From NCBI GenBank assembly GCA_949358305.1, contig OX442324.1, forward strand, positions 5,027,575-5,091,574: a stretch of DNA of 64,000 bases, in the 5' to 3' direction. Source of the DNA: Strigamia acuminata. Its lineage: Eukaryota; Arthropoda; Chilopoda; Geophilomorpha; Linotaeniidae. How positions within the stretch are numbered: the first letter of the stretch is position 1; every line of letters begins with the position of its first letter. A program made the translations under genes and the position numbers. Positions 34,894-53,288 of this stretch are shown here, in pieces. Below the pieces are notes generated by a model. That model searched no databases and had not been told where the DNA came from. It worked only from the letters and a program-made list of their open reading frames with translations.

Positions 34894-37800
34894 TGGAAGC
34901 TCAACTCCTGGCGGTTCGCCAAACGACGACGTAAACTGAACAAAAAAATAAATAAACAAATGAAGAAAAATAAACATGACATATTTGAAACATTAAACAT
35001 TTTTTAGCCGTTTTACTCGACAACAATCTTCACCAAGATTAAACTAATAACACATTCAAGACATTTATCTTGCCAATTTTTACTTCTAATGAAATCCAAG
35101 AAACATATTAAATAATAATAATGACAATAAATGCAACAAAATACTTGTCATAAAACTATTCAAAGAAATAGTTCATGAATTTAATGAATGGTTCTGCTCG
35201 GATCCACCTTCTTTATTCATCACAGGTTAATGGTCCCAGCAATTCTTCGAGGAAAGGGTTAAAAACCCAATTCTGGACTCACTCCAATTTATAAAGTCAA
35301 GGTTATGACGCGAGAGCACACTTTTTCTTCCCCACGAGGAACTTCAATTTCATTAGGCCTAATTCCACGCCCGAATTGAATCAATCGTTTGACGAGATTT
35401 GTTTATATGATTTAATAAGCTACGACCTGCCACTCATTTTATTTTTAATTAGACCCACTTTGTTTTAATTTACTCAGACAATATGGTATAGCCATTAATT
35501 CTCCAACTGATTAAAATCAAAATTAACACTTGTCATCTCCCATAGAGAGAAAGAAAGCCAGGACAAAGGTGGAGTCGTTTGATCTTCTATATTAGGATTC
35601 TCTTGCTCCATTTTGACAATTTGAGGCCACATCAGTCAACAAAATCTCCGCATATTTTCACACCGTCTTGGAACAATAATTTTCACCTAACCCCATTTGA
35701 ATTAATTCCCTTCCACTCAAATATATTGCAAAATATATTCACAAGGAATTCTTCCTTGTGAAAGCAACCAAGTTGAAACACCTGCAACACTGTGGGCCAT
35801 GATCAGACCTACATATTATAGCCGCTATTATTTATTCATTATCAGTATGAATGCTAAATATTTTTTTTAGAACAATAAAGGTGTCTCGTGTCACTTTAAG
35901 TATCTCTTTCGGCCTTATATTTATGATTACTGAACTCTCGCTGCATTCGAAAAGTCATTTAGTCTAAATGCATAATTTAGACAGTCATTTGAACAACAAC
36001 AGTTGCTTAAAGGCTGTGGAACTGGAAAACATTAAAAATTAAAATTGCTGTGCGCACTGAAAGCAGACTAAATCGTCCAACATTTTTTTTTAAAGTTTCT
36101 TCAAGAAAATCCTCAATTAGGTCTGACTATATTTACATTCGAGTTGTCTAGCTTAAACAAGCAGCTTAACTGTTTGTTCAAAAATGTTGTTTTCAAAGCG
36201 TGTTTGTCTAAAATGACATTTTGAATGCAGCTTCTGTTTTCAAGAAGGAAAGACCAACTCAGTATTCTGTGACGTGCCTCGAGACCCATAAGTAAAATCT
36301 GTAATGTAATTCACACGGCAAGGTGCTGGATTTGTCTTCTCCCTTTGAAAACAGGAGTATTTTCTTGCTCAATATCTGTGGGCGCATTCATAAAGTAGTT
36401 TAAACGTGTTTAAAATGTTTAAACCAGTCGAAATGCAAAATTTTCCCATTTAGACTAGATTACAAAATATAAACAAGTTTCAATGGCTTTATGAATGCGC
36501 CTAATTTTCGCAAAATTGGATGCACCCATGTTTTCACAAACACCGATAACTTTAAAATTAAGTGTGTAAATAAACAATAGATTAAATAAAAGTTAAAATT
36601 GCATCTACAGGTTCAGTGTGATTAGATAAAAGCAGGTTTTAAACCAATAATTTCAGTAATTTTATTTTAAAATTTCGATTTTAGCATAATTGAGGTCCTT
36701 AAAACGAGTCAAAACCGCTTAAACAAATTCAATTGATCACCATATTGCATTTCAGTTACACCTTATGCAATAATACACCTACACATTACTTTTTTTTTAA
36801 ACTTTTATTACCAAGATTAGGGCGTTGTCATTTTATGCATATCAATCCTCAATAATTTGTAAATAAATGTACACAACCTATTAAGCCAATCGCTCTCTTT
36901 GCATTACCATTTTTAAAGCAAACAATTCTTTCAATTATTGAAGCCCTAATTACAAAACCAAAAAAAAGCGGTAATTTATGCATAAAAACATTAACTTTTA
37001 TGTATTTCCTTGCTAAAAAAAACTAATGACCCAAACACACCTGACCCTTTACTCTGAATCTATTTTAACATCCTATAAACATGCTAATTGCTAATAAAGC
37101 GAGTGGAAAAAATAAATCACACATTTAAGGTTATTTTTAGTACCAATTGATAGAATAATGATGATAATTAGAAAATAAATTATACTACAAAATGTCCAAA
37201 TTCGTCAAATTATCATTAAGCAATTTAAAATTAATTAAAAACGTCCCCATTAAGAATTAATTCATCCGAAAATCACCAAACACTGCAGATAATGCACAAT
37301 TACATTAATAATTAAGCATAATGAGTGTTAAATACTATGCATTATAAATAAAAGATAATTTTGAAAAGAAAAAAAATTTAATAAATAAAAAATGTGTTTG
37401 TCCTGTAAACTACAAATCACCCACATGGTGCCTTTTCGATCTGAATACTAAGTACCATCATTTAAAAATACCAACAGAAATTTCCTGGATTAATTGGAAG
37501 TACCTCACTAACCAACAGGTAATTTTGAAGAAGAAGAAAAAAAAAATCACACGAGCAAATTCCACGTTTGCAATTAAAAAAAAGTAATTATATTTCACAT
37601 TTGAAATTAGCGACGGTTTACTTTTTCGTATATATATATAAACGTATACGGCTTTCTTTTTTTTTTTCATTTTACTTTTTCGTCTAGTGAATTTAAACTA
37701 TTTGTGCGTGGGCATTAGGTCAACAGCCCATAAAGAGAAGGAAAAAATGATACAGTAATTATTTAAAATTCATTAATTATGTCGTAAAATTGCCACGCAT

Positions 37801-38289
37801 CGGTAAATGACACGAGGGAATTTATCTAAGGTGTCAGTTTATGCATTAATGTAAACAAGCAGTTGAAGTTACAAGTTTTTCCAAGTGTGGCAATACATGG
37901 ATTTCGCAAATTTTCCCATTTACTCATTCTCACCTTAGTTATTATTAAGTTTATGCTTTTTAGTTTTATAGGTTTTCAGTTTTTTTTTTGCTTTCAAAAT
38001 CACTAAGCATTACAAAAAAAAAATTCTTTTTTTTATTTTTTGGAGTTTGGAAAATATTTTAAATATATTTGTTATTAATAAATTAAGTAATTTCGATCTG
38101 TTGCTGATTATTTATTTTTCAAAACTAAACATAGCATCTATCGATCCATCAGCTTTAAATTCAGGTGATCCGAAGAGTAAACAATAGATAGAAATATGAA
38201 GGAAATGATTGGATTCATCACTTTCACAGAGTGTGTTATTACTACAGAACAAAAGTTGAGAAAGGCGAGATAATTTGGCACTGACTTAC
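34894..38289. other. 5' intron of TRIM2/3, no other gene recognised
   Basis: The coding start exon has an acceptor (TTTTGTTCAG) about 40-50 bases before the ATG, so a non-coding 5' exon lies upstream. Between them the sequence is AT-rich with long A/T runs and no conserved frame. Confidence 0.5.
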
Positions 38290-38420
38290 CTGATCGAAAT
38301 ACAGTGCTAGCATCATGTTGAATTTTTAGTTCGAAATCAAACTCAAATATACATGAAAACAATAAAATATAAATATTGTTTTAAAATGCACTGCGGTGAG
38401 TAAATAGCGCGGTTCACTGC
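38290..38420 (-). other. Probable non-coding first exon of TRIM2/3
   Basis: On the minus strand CAG|GTAAGT (donor complement at 38284-38289) is a perfect splice donor. It would pair with the acceptor just upstream of the TRIM2/3 start at about 34936. The 5' limit of the exon is a guess; transcript data would be needed to place it. Confidence 0.4.
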
Positions 38421-40519
38421 ATGAACAAGGCCAGTGGACTGTGGACTAACTGAACTCAGACACTCAACTTGACTAAGACGAGTTTATTGTCAATTCACTG
38501 ATAGGGAGGTTCAGCTGGAAATGCAGCTCAGTGCAGCCAGGTGAGAGATCCACTCATTCACTACTTTCACAGAACACCAACATCATTTAAACACTAATTT
38601 ATTCATTCATTCATTCATTAAAACATTAATGCAGTAGCGTATATTAAACTGACTAAATGTTTATTAAATTAAATCGAATTCCATCCTGCCTATTCCAATT
38701 TTATGTTGGGCTAGCATGAATTACTGAGGGTCAATCTGAACCATTCGTTATTGCATTAACACCTCAATGATGGATGAATTCTATATTGAATTGCGAATTT
38801 TTCAGCCGTGCGACCTTGTATAAAGTTTGGAATTTGATGTTCGGTCAAAACCGAATTGTAAAAAAGAAATAAACTGCGCATGCGTGAACTATTGAAGGTT
38901 GTCCGAGTGAAATAAAAATAGAGGCCATGGAAGCAGGCGTCTGACCAATGTATTGTTTTCCTATTGTCTCTAATCAGTGCATTTAACGATTAAAACATTG
39001 TTCTTGGGGATGAACGAAGTTACGGAATTGCGAAGTAAACCTTGCGTTTGATAACATCGGATTTTCTAAACCTAAATTTCAGTTTTTTAAGTCTTTGAAT
39101 TATTTTGCAGTAAACAAACTGTGGTATTGGACATGACAACAATTCCAACTTTTCAAAAAGTCATGTTTCAAGTATTAGAGGTATTTATGTTCTTTTTTCC
39201 TTCTTTTTAACACCACAAAGCAAAAACACAAACACCCAAAACACGACTTTCAGATACAAGAAAATTCGAATTGTTTTGCTATGCCAGGTCCAGTTCCACA
39301 GTTTGCGTTCTGCAGAATACTTCGAAGACCTAAAAACAGAAATTTAGACTCAGAAAATCCGTTTCGTTATCAAACATAAGACAAACTTCACAATTTTTCG
39401 CACTACCCTAACAGCGCTTAAGCTAACGGCCTTCCGGATTTAATTATTTTGTCCCAAATTTGGTACATTATGGGCACTAAAGTGTCGTCTTTGGAGATTG
39501 GCCATCTGAGGGTTAACATCACAAAGCAAAAACACAAACACCTAAAACACTTAAAACACGACTTTTTGAATGCAGATACTGTTTGATTGATGAATCGACA
39601 AAACCCTGTTAGTTTAACATAGAACTATGTCTAACAGGACAATCCTCAAAACGGAAATGGAAACCAGCGCCAGGGACGGAAATGGTGATGGGAATTTACA
39701 ATGCCACGATGAAAAACAATTCCCATCAACAATAAAAACACAAAAAAAAACCCCCTCCCCACGTGCTTTTACAGTTACTACTGTGCCTCTTTGTGATTTT
39801 GTTCTTCTCTTTTCTCTTTTCAAATCAAAACATTCAATATAACCTTTGACACCAAGTCCTTGCAACTAGATGTAAACTCAGGGTCTTAAAAGAAAAGAAG
39901 AAATACTTGAGATCTTATGTTGACCTTCCCACAATGAGTCATTAGATTCTTTTAGCTCATGACATATACTCAATTAATTTGTAAACATTCATTAAAAAAC
40001 ATTCTTCTCATATTTCCCTATTTTCATTTTTGCAAGTTCAGGTGTGACCTAAATGATGACAGGTGACACACACCCACAAGATGAATATTTCAAACAACAA
40101 AATGTCAGTCTGCTTGCCCATGGGCATAAGCTTTGAGTAATAAAAAAAAATCATTCATTTTTACAATCTAAACTAGAACACACAAAATTTAAAAGGGAAA
40201 TAAAAAGTGATGCTACAACAAATAACACTTCTCTATCTATATATACAAAAGATTTACAGTGGGAGTAGGTGGACAAAACAGGTTCATTGGGAACAAGCAC
40301 TACTTACTCCAACCTGGATAACTAGACTAATAAAATTGACCCTCCTTAAATGTGCTATTAAACAACATTTTATTGCTTTCGTATTAAAGTTCATCTCAAA
40401 CTAGTGAGATCTTATTACACCTACCCAGAATTAGAATGCAGAAATCTGAGTTTGTACAGCGCGAGCAGAGATACCTGAAGATTTTGTAAACGTAATCACA
40501 CCGTAAATAATTTTGAAAC
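38421..40519. other. Upstream region with a ~45-bp direct repeat
   Basis: A block containing CACAAAGCAAAAACACAAAC and AAAACACGACTTT occurs at about 39213-39252 and again at about 39518-39567, roughly 305 bases apart. The short frames at 39614-39865 overlap on opposite strands and are not convincing. Confidence 0.45.
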
Positions 40520-40690
40520 TACAGTCGAAACTCTTTATAACGATTCGCAAGGGACCCGCAAAATCGATTCGTTGTAACGAGAATTCGTTATATCGAAATT
40601 TTTTAATATGGTGTTCTATGGCCAGCCAACCAAACCAGCCATTTTTAGATATTCGTTATATCGATAATTCGTTATATCGCTGGGCTATCC
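40520..40690 (+). mobile_element. pogo/Tigger-type transposon end
   Basis: TACAGTCGAAACTCTTTATA followed by repeated TCGTTATA / CGATTCGTT motifs (40545-40680) is characteristic of pogo/Tigger-like terminal regions, with TA as target. No DDE transposase frame follows, so this is a solo end or a deletion derivative. The inverted-repeat element starting at 40741 may have inserted into it. Confidence 0.6.
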
Positions 40691-40740
40691 ACTGCTCCGT
40701 ACATCGGTTGAGGTATTGCTGCCCCCAACAATCACTACCT

Positions 40741-41170
40741 TATACTCGAGTTGCACTCAAAAAGGCACTTTACAAGGTGTACTCCCATTAGTCGAGCCAG
40801 TTTACTACAAACTCCAGACTGTATACTACAACTAGGAGAAGTAGTTTTAATTTTTATTTATTGTTGTGATTGTTATGACTAGTTTAGTTAATGTTATTTT
40901 GATTTTATTTAATAAAAAATGTTATTTCCATCATTAAAATGAAGTTTTACACATTAAAAAATGTCAAACTCATGTTTGTTGTGTTTATTGCTTACATCGT
41001 CTGGAAGTTTGAATTTTAGGCCGTTGCCTAGGCAATCGATTGCAATGTTTGTACATTGTAATGCATTTCTGGTGTTTGGGTCTACTTTTCCGGATCACTA
41101 CACCAGTAAACTGGCTCGACCAATGGGAGTACACCTTGTAAAGTGCCTTTTTGAGTGCAACTCGAGTATA
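40741..41170. mobile_element. 430-bp MITE with 66-bp inverted terminal repeats
   Basis: 40741-40806 (TATACTCGAGTTGCACTCAA...) and 41105-41170 are reverse complements with one mismatch in 66. The interior carries no protein. Outer ends carry TATA/TA, consistent with a TA target. The near-identical arms indicate recent activity. Superfamily not certain. Confidence 0.85.
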
Positions 41171-41794
41171 ATCAAAATAGTCGCTGAAAAATAAGTATAT
41201 AAAAATCATCAGGTCACTGGCTCACAAAGGAAGGCACATCTGAGTGAAATAATTTTCCCACACATAAAAATGGCGTTCAAATCTGTGTAATGGTTGTGGT
41301 TTCAAATACTTTGTTTAAAATTAATTAGTGTAATTACATCCACAAAATTGCCAGGTCTCTCTAGCTCACTTTGTAGAATTGGGAGACCCATCACGCTTTT
41401 GTCACCACACATTGTTGATCTATTAACATGTTTCTAACTCGATAACCCTGGACTTTGGGGACCCCCTCTTGGCTGCAAGCACCAACCCTTCTTAACAATG
41501 GGATCTGCACACCTAAGTTATATTTTTAAAATTAAATTAAATATTCTGCATTATACTGGAAGGAACTTTTCTTTTCTTTGAAAAGTATACAAATTTGATT
41601 CACAGAGTAGTTGTCTGAACTTGTTTGTGAAATGCACTCAAACACATCCATGATAAATGATCCCACATATATATTATACAGACGGGCTCTTGCTTTGCTT
41701 TTCAATTCAAAAGCCTTGAAGCAAGAGAATCCACACAATAGACAACAAAAATATGAAAAAAAATATATAGAAAAAGAAAAATGCATTAGATAAG
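41171..41794. other. Intergenic, no gene recognised
   Basis: AT-rich sequence between two transposon-like elements; overlapping short frames at 41532-41793 on both strands look like chance. Confidence 0.4.
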
Positions 41795-42469
41795 CAGGGC
41801 CGGATCAAAACACGCAGTCGTGGGAGAGCACCAATGAGACTGCTAATACACTTTTTTTTGTCTGGAGGTAAAATTTTTTTCAGCAACCCCAAAAATTTAA
41901 ACACTTCTTTTTGCACGAAGAAGATAAATGACTTTAGTTACAAAAAGTTAGAATTACATTTTTTTTTTTTTTTTTTTTTATAAATCTATATTGTCCATTT
42001 GAAATGAAAAGATGCTTTAAATGAAAATCTCAATTACTCTTCTAATTTTTTTTGTTGTGACCAAAAAATAATTGTTTTCTAGTTCTGCAATAGATGTCAG
42101 TACAATCCATGACTACGAATATATATATCAACCTTTGGTTTTTTTTTTCTGTTTTTTTTTAGGTGATAAACATAGAAATAGGAAAAATTCATAACTATCT
42201 GAAAGAAGGAAATATGAACTTTAACATAAAAAGGAAACAGGATATAATTTCCTTTTTTCTTTTTTTAGTTTTGCTTGCACTTGCACACTCATCAAATTTT
42301 CCCATCAAGCTGAATAGCTTGCCAAATAAATAAACAATAAAATATGAAACTACTAAACGATTATATTTTAAAAGACAAAATGAATGGGAAAGAGCCGTTA
42401 AATATTATCAATTAAAAAAATCATCTTATATCATTGATCATTGATCATTGAGCAAAGCTGCCGGCCCTG
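41795..42469. mobile_element. Candidate hAT-type MITE (CAGGGCCGG ends)
   Basis: CAGGGCCGG at 41795-41803 and CCGGCCCTG at 42461-42469 are perfect 9-bp inverted ends of the hAT type, 675 bp apart. The interior is AT-rich with long T tracts and no coding sequence. I could not find matching 8-bp target duplications. Confidence 0.5.
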
Positions 42470-43134
42470 CCCAACCGAAAATTACCATCAACAAATTGAA
42501 AACCAGAAAGAATCGTGAATAAAACTTCATCCAAATTGATTCACGGTTACTACTTGAATGCTACGTTACTTCAAATCGAAGTAAAGTAATCAAAATTAAC
42601 GTTTTTCATTGAACCTTACCGTTTAGGGGGAATAAGCAGATTGGGCTTCACTGCTGCACACGCAGTATGGTGTATGAACTTGGTCCGGCATCATCGACTA
42701 ATGATTTTCAGGATACGGACAGGAATCAATTTTCATTAGTCATAATCTACTTATCAGTATTCTAGAGGGGAGAGAAAAGCAAAATAAGCCCCCATTCTCA
42801 AAACTACGTGCTGATCGATCCTTGATCCGCCACCAGACTGCAGCGTCAGATCTACGTACCGGGTATTTTGTCTAATAGTCAGTGATGAATTGACGTCATA
42901 CGCGAACAACATTTTCGTACAAACTAGGACAAATGGTAACGATTTTTCCCCCCTTAACAAAATGTGTAGGTTTTATTTCATTTAAAAATTATCATATTTC
43001 TTACGCCATTCAAGCGACCAAACCGAAAAAGTGGTTGAAAAAATCCAATTTTTTATAATGATAACTTTTATTTAAAATCTGTTTTCAACAGTTCGATTAA
43101 ATTTATTAATTATTTACGTGAATACACAATGCAA
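42470..43134. other. Intergenic, no gene recognised
   Basis: Somewhat less AT-rich at 42640-42900 but without a convincing frame. The right part is likely WASHC4 3' untranslated sequence. Confidence 0.4.
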
Positions 43135-48395
<5,261 letters not shown>

Positions 48396-49317
48396 GATCA
48401 CATATTCAATTAAACGCCAGTGGAGAAAACAAACAAACGAAATGCTCCGTAAAACAGATAGAAGTGCGCTAACAACTGGCACTGCCCATCATGTTATCGT
48501 GATGTTAGGTTGACGGGATATGAAACACACTGTGCTGCCATCTTAAGCTTAAACTCGCAAACAAAGATATTTTTATATTTAAAACTTTTCTCCACGGTTT
48601 TTTAAACAAAAAAATATAATAAAATAAAATCATACAGAGTAATTTTTTAGAACAAATATTTTATTAGGAAAATATTTTTTAAATATATTTCAACAAAACT
48701 CATATGGTACCCTGAAGTTACGTCATCTTTGTGGGATTGCTAAAAGAAAACAACAAAACTTTTTAAAAATGAAATAGAAAACAAATTAATTAATTTAAAA
48801 TTAATTTAAAATAATATTAAAGAAGGACATGAGGCCGCCAATGTGTAGAAACTGTTGTGTCAACCAGAAATTCCTGCTTCGACTGCTTTTAAAAGTGCTT
48901 TTGTGGTTTTCAAAATTTAAATTGATTTTTCAAGGACCCTTTGTCGCTTTTAATTGTTGTTTGAAGCATGCTGGTAGCTTTTAATTAATGTTTCAAGTAT
49001 TTTGTTGTTATCGGCGGTTTCAGAAATACGAGACCAAAAAGTTTACAAAAGAAAATCAAAGAAAAAAAATTAAAAAAAATAAAATGAAACAAAAAAAAAG
49101 CACCACCGAGATCCAAAAACGTTCTGGGTCTTTTTGAATAAAAAAATCTCTAGTATATTTTAGAAGTTTTTATAAAATGATTCTTAAGAATTTGTAACTT
49201 TGCACTTCCCGGTAGGCGGTATTTATTTTCGCCATCTGACGGCAATCTTATTCAGCTCATTTACCCATCCGGTTCAAAAATTATTGCACAGTGGTCACTA
49301 GTCACTAAGCGCGCCAA
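48396..49317. other. Divergent intergenic region WASHC4 / DCTD
   Basis: The two genes start away from each other with 0.92 kb between. Contains A-rich tracts; no TATA box or other named motif was recognised, and no gene. Confidence 0.4.
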
Positions 49318-50176
49318 ATGGAACCTGTTCATTCAAAAGAAAATAATCTGATGTAAGATGATTTTAAAAATTGATTGAAGTAAAATATTTTCTTAAAACC
49401 TGTTGTTTCAGATTGACGGAATTGACAAACCTCGTTCTCAATGAGGGGAAGAACATTAATAATGACAAACATTGTAGCCAACAGAAGCGATCAAATTACT
49501 TAACGTGGGAGGATTATTTTATGGCGAATGCAATTTTGTCTTCAAATAGAAGCAAGGATCCTAACACACAGGTTAGTGTTTTTTTAATTTAATTTAAATT
49601 TTTTTTACTATTTTTAACTCATTTTTCCGTAGGTTGGGGCGTGCATCGTCAACAAGGATTTTAAAATTGTCGGCATAGGTTACAATGGCATGCCAAAGGG
49701 ATGCGATGACGACGATTTTCCATGGGGAAAAGATCCTACTAATCCTTTAGCTGACAAACATTTATATGGTAATTTTATTTTTAATATTTAATATTATTTT
49801 TATCATAAAACAACTTTTTATAGAAATTTTTTTTTCCAGTTTGCCATGCTGAAATGAACGCGATTATGAACAAAAATGCAAGCAACGTTGAAAACTGTAC
49901 GTTGTATGTGACCCTTTTCCCATGTAATCAATGTGCAAAAATAATAATACAGTCGGGAATCAAAGAAATCGTATACTTGAGTGAAAAATGTGGCGATCGA
50001 CCAGAGTACAAAGCAGCAAGATTGATGCTTACCTCGGCCAAAATTAAACTCAGGTCTGTCAAATGGGCTCAAACATTTTGTAACTTTTTTTTAAAAAAAG
50101 AAATTATTTTGTTTTTATTTATTTCAGACGTTTCGAAGCTGAAACCGAAGAACTGGTGATTAACTTAAAGCCATAA
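49318..50176 (+). CDS. DCTD: Deoxycytidylate (dCMP) deaminase
   Basis: Zinc enzyme converting dCMP to dUMP, the main feed into thymidylate synthesis; cytosolic. Five exons: 49318-49352, 49412-49571, 49633-49768, 49840-50053 and 50128-50176. Conserved blocks: [55 protein letters not shown], then the zinc site [10 protein letters not shown] (His and catalytic Glu) and FPCNQCAK (two Cys), and the C-terminal [14 protein letters not shown]. All metal and catalytic residues are present. Length is close to the family norm. Its stop codon lies 19 bases from the PPID stop codon on the other strand. Confidence 0.96.
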
Positions 50177-50195
50177 ATACATTTACTGTGATAAA

Positions 50196-50625
50196 TTACA
50201 ATGAATTTTGGGAGTGCATGAACATCTTAGAATACATTTTTTTTTCTTTCTGTTTATAATTTTTTGCCTTCTTTTTCACTTCGCAGAGTGCCTGTATAAT
50301 ATCTTAAAATAAAAATTAATTAACTGTTTGATCAAACAATTTATGCAACTTATTACCAGTGTTGTTCGGACTTAATCTTAAAGCTTGATGTAAATCAGTC
50401 TGAAATATAAACACTGAAATTAATCAATTAAAAAAGACAAATATAAATAAATAATTATTTTATATACCAAACTGTAATTGTAATTGTTAAGATAAAAATG
50501 TGCTTGACCTCTCCTGTATAGAGCTTTAATGTTTCTTTGGTTTAAATGTAAAACTTCAGTGCAATTTCGCTCTGTTGCTGAGTAGTCGTTTAATTTCAAC
50601 TTCGACGCCGCACTAATTAAATCAA

Positions 50626-50658
<33 letters not shown>

Positions 50659-51845
50659 TGTATGTTCGTTTTTATGTTCGTTTTACCAATTTAATAAACA
50701 TGAAATTTTAATGTTCTCAATTTCCTTCAAGTCTTCTTTCTCAGAAATCGTAACAGCTTCTATGTAACTAGAAATTTAAAAGTACTTTTTTTTAAAAAAA
50801 ATTTGAATAGAAAACACGCGTTGTTTGATACTAACCGCAAAGCTTTTTCATATTTTTTCACTGCATTCCGACTGTTGTGTTTTTCGTAATATTCATTTCC
50901 GGATGTTTTAATATTTTGGATCACATTTACGACGTCAGTTGCAATCGTAAAATTTATATCCGAATCTTCAGGATAATCCGGATAAACGTCGATGGTTCCA
51001 TCGTTGGGAATTAAACCAAAATTGTTTTCCGTTGTTAATTCGCCGCAATTTGAAATCACCAATTTCTATCGTTTGTGAATACAATATTTCTTTTATTTAA
51101 AAAAAACACAAATTGTTATTATTTATATTAAATAATTTCAAATTACTTTAAGCGGCCTGTCGTTTTCAGTTGGAGTTATTTGAATTAACTGTAACACTCC
51201 CAGTCCTCTAATAACCCGACCAAACACAACATGACTTCCGTCTAAATGCGGACAAGAAATTGTCGTAATAAAAAATTGCGATCCATTTGTGTTCGGGCCT
51301 GAATTCGCCATGCTCACTACTCCGCAATCATGCTACAAAATATCGGAGAAAAAAAATAAAAAACAGATTATTGCTAGTTCAAATTTTAACTCTTTCTTCT
51401 TCATAATTTCTTACATTAATAAGAAAATTCTCGTCATCGAATTGTTTTCCGTAAATACTTTCCCCGCCGGTGCCATCATTGCCTATAAAATCACCTCCTT
51501 GCACCATCATTTGTGGAATGACTAAAAATAAAAATAAAAAGTCATTATTTTTTTAATCAGTTCATTTTTTTAATCAATATTTTAATTTACGTTTGTGAAA
51601 TGTACATCCTTTATAGTGTAAATTTTTTCCTCTTTCGCTTTTTCCCCTTTCTCCCGTGCATAGTGCTCGAAAATTTTCAGCGGTTTTAGGAACGATGTTT
51701 GTGTAGAGTTCAATTACTATACGACCAACTATTCACGAATAAATTGTATTACGGGACTAAATTATCAGCGAGTTATATTTTCAAAAATACCATTTTCATT
51801 TTCAATTTCGATCTCCAGATAGACGAATGAATTATTAGTCGCCAT
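50196..51845 (-). CDS. PPID: Peptidyl-prolyl isomerase D / cyclophilin 40
   Basis: Hsp90 co-chaperone: an N-terminal cyclophilin prolyl isomerase and a C-terminal TPR domain that binds the Hsp90 MEEVD tail. Exon 1 encodes [19 protein letters not shown]. Cyclophilin: [131 protein letters not shown]-type segments and [10 protein letters not shown]. The last exon gives the family's charged end [12 protein letters not shown]. In the isomerase core, FITT is followed by [10 protein letters not shown], where most cyclophilins have xTxWLDGKH; the Trp that binds cyclosporin A is replaced, which is also common in Cyp40 proteins. Confidence 0.95.
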
Positions 51846-52018
51846 CAAGTGTAAACAACATGACATCATAAACTCGTAGTTTCAGTCACTAAAAATAAAA
51901 TACTTCTCATTGGCTGCCCGACGCGAGAACCAATGAAAAGCTAGCAATGGCCGGCGACATATATAGAAACGTTATAAGATGAGGTGATGCGTTGTCATTC
52001 TCAATAACAACATCGAGA
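51846..52018. promoter_or_regulatory. Compact bidirectional promoter PPID / ZFAND2
   Basis: Only 173 bases separate the two start codons. Two CCAAT boxes in opposite orientation, ATTGG at 51909-51913 and CCAAT at 51930-51934, sit near its middle within a partial dyad (CTTCTCATTGG ... CCAATGAAAAG). A TATA-like ATATATAG at about 51960-51967 faces ZFAND2. TTC and GAA words near the dyad hint at a heat-shock element but do not form a clean nGAAnnTTCn array. Inverted CCAAT pairs are typical of NF-Y-driven divergent promoters. Confidence 0.7.
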
Positions 52019-53102
52019 ATGGAGCTTCCTCATCTTGGTCAGCATTGTTCCGAAGTGACTTGCAATTTATTGGGTAAGACATTGATCCAACGAAACTTTA
52101 TTCGGAAAATAATCGCAAAACTATTTGATTTTCATAGATTTTCTCCCTGTTAAATGTGACGCCTGCAATGGAATATTCTGGTAAGTCTCGATCTACGTAG
52201 TTTTATTCGCGACTCTTATAGAAATTGATTTGTCATTCCAACACGTTTTTCAGTAAAGATCATCTGACATATTCCAGCCACAACTGTCAATCGATTTACA
52301 AAAAAGACCGTCAAGTGCCGTTGTGCCCATTATGCAATGCCCCCGTTCCCACTAACAGGAATGAATTACCCGACATCAAAGTGTCCGAACACATGGATCG
52401 CGATTGCCGCTCAAACACCAAGAAAAAAAAAGTATTCTTTTTTAAACCGAAAAATAGTTCACCGTGAAATAGTAAAAAAAAAAAAAAATAAATAAATAAA
52501 TAAACATTTTTTTTTATCTCTTCTCTCAAAAATAGGTGTTTAATAATAAATGTTCTGCTACTGGTTGCAAGATAAAAGAATTGATCCCTTTGAAATGCGA
52601 CAACTGTAAACAAAATTACTGCCTCAAACATCGCCATCCTCATGATCACACTTGTAAACAATCCACACGCTCTGCTGCAAATTTCGCCATGTCCCAACCT
52701 GGTGCGGCAGCAATGGCTCGGACGAAAAGCAATCAAAACGCGCCAAAAAATAAGAAGTAAAACACAAACTCTTATTGACGTGAATAAATAGTGTTTTAAC
52801 AATTTTTAAAACTTTTTGCAGAATACATAAAAATACAAACTCGGCTTTTCAACCATCGATGGTATTATTTATACACGAAATTTTTATATAAGTAATTATT
52901 TTTTTTCTTAAATTAAATTAAACTTTATATAAAGAACGAAGACGAAGCATTGGCTCGTGCTCTGCAGATGTCTATGTTAGAATCGACTCCTCAAACTCCG
53001 GAAAGTGAGGACCACCTACTAGCGAAGGCGTTAGCGGAGAGTGAAGAAGAATTCCGGAAACAACAGAGTCGAAAAAATGATTCATCGTGTAGTTTATCTT
53101 AA
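52019..53102 (+). CDS. ZFAND2B: AN1-type zinc-finger protein 2 (AIRAP/AIRAPL)
   Basis: Proteasome- and p97-associated stress protein with two AN1 zinc fingers. Six exons: 52019-52073, 52138-52180, 52254-52431, 52536-52756, 52822-52861 and 52935-53102. First AN1: HCSEVTCNLLDFLPVKCDAC, NGIFCKDHLTYSSHNC; second: CSATGCKIKELIPLKCDNC, KQNYCLKHRHPHDHTC. The last exon encodes two ubiquitin-interacting motifs (NEDEALARALQMSM and EDHLLAKALAESEEEF), which point to the ZFAND2B/AIRAPL form rather than the shorter inducible ZFAND2A. It ends SSCSLS with no CaaX prenylation box, unlike mammalian AIRAPL. Confidence 0.95.
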
Positions 53103-53288
53103 GACATGCATTAAAAAATATTTTTTTGGTTGGAAAAATATATTTATCCAAGTCATAAATTTACAGTTGAAGATATTTTTTGTGTGTTTATTGCGTAAAT
53201 TTGCGTGCTAAATAATCATGGAATTTCTGTTTAGTCCAATACTTAAGTGAAAACTCTGAACATTGACATAAACAATTTTCTTAATTTG

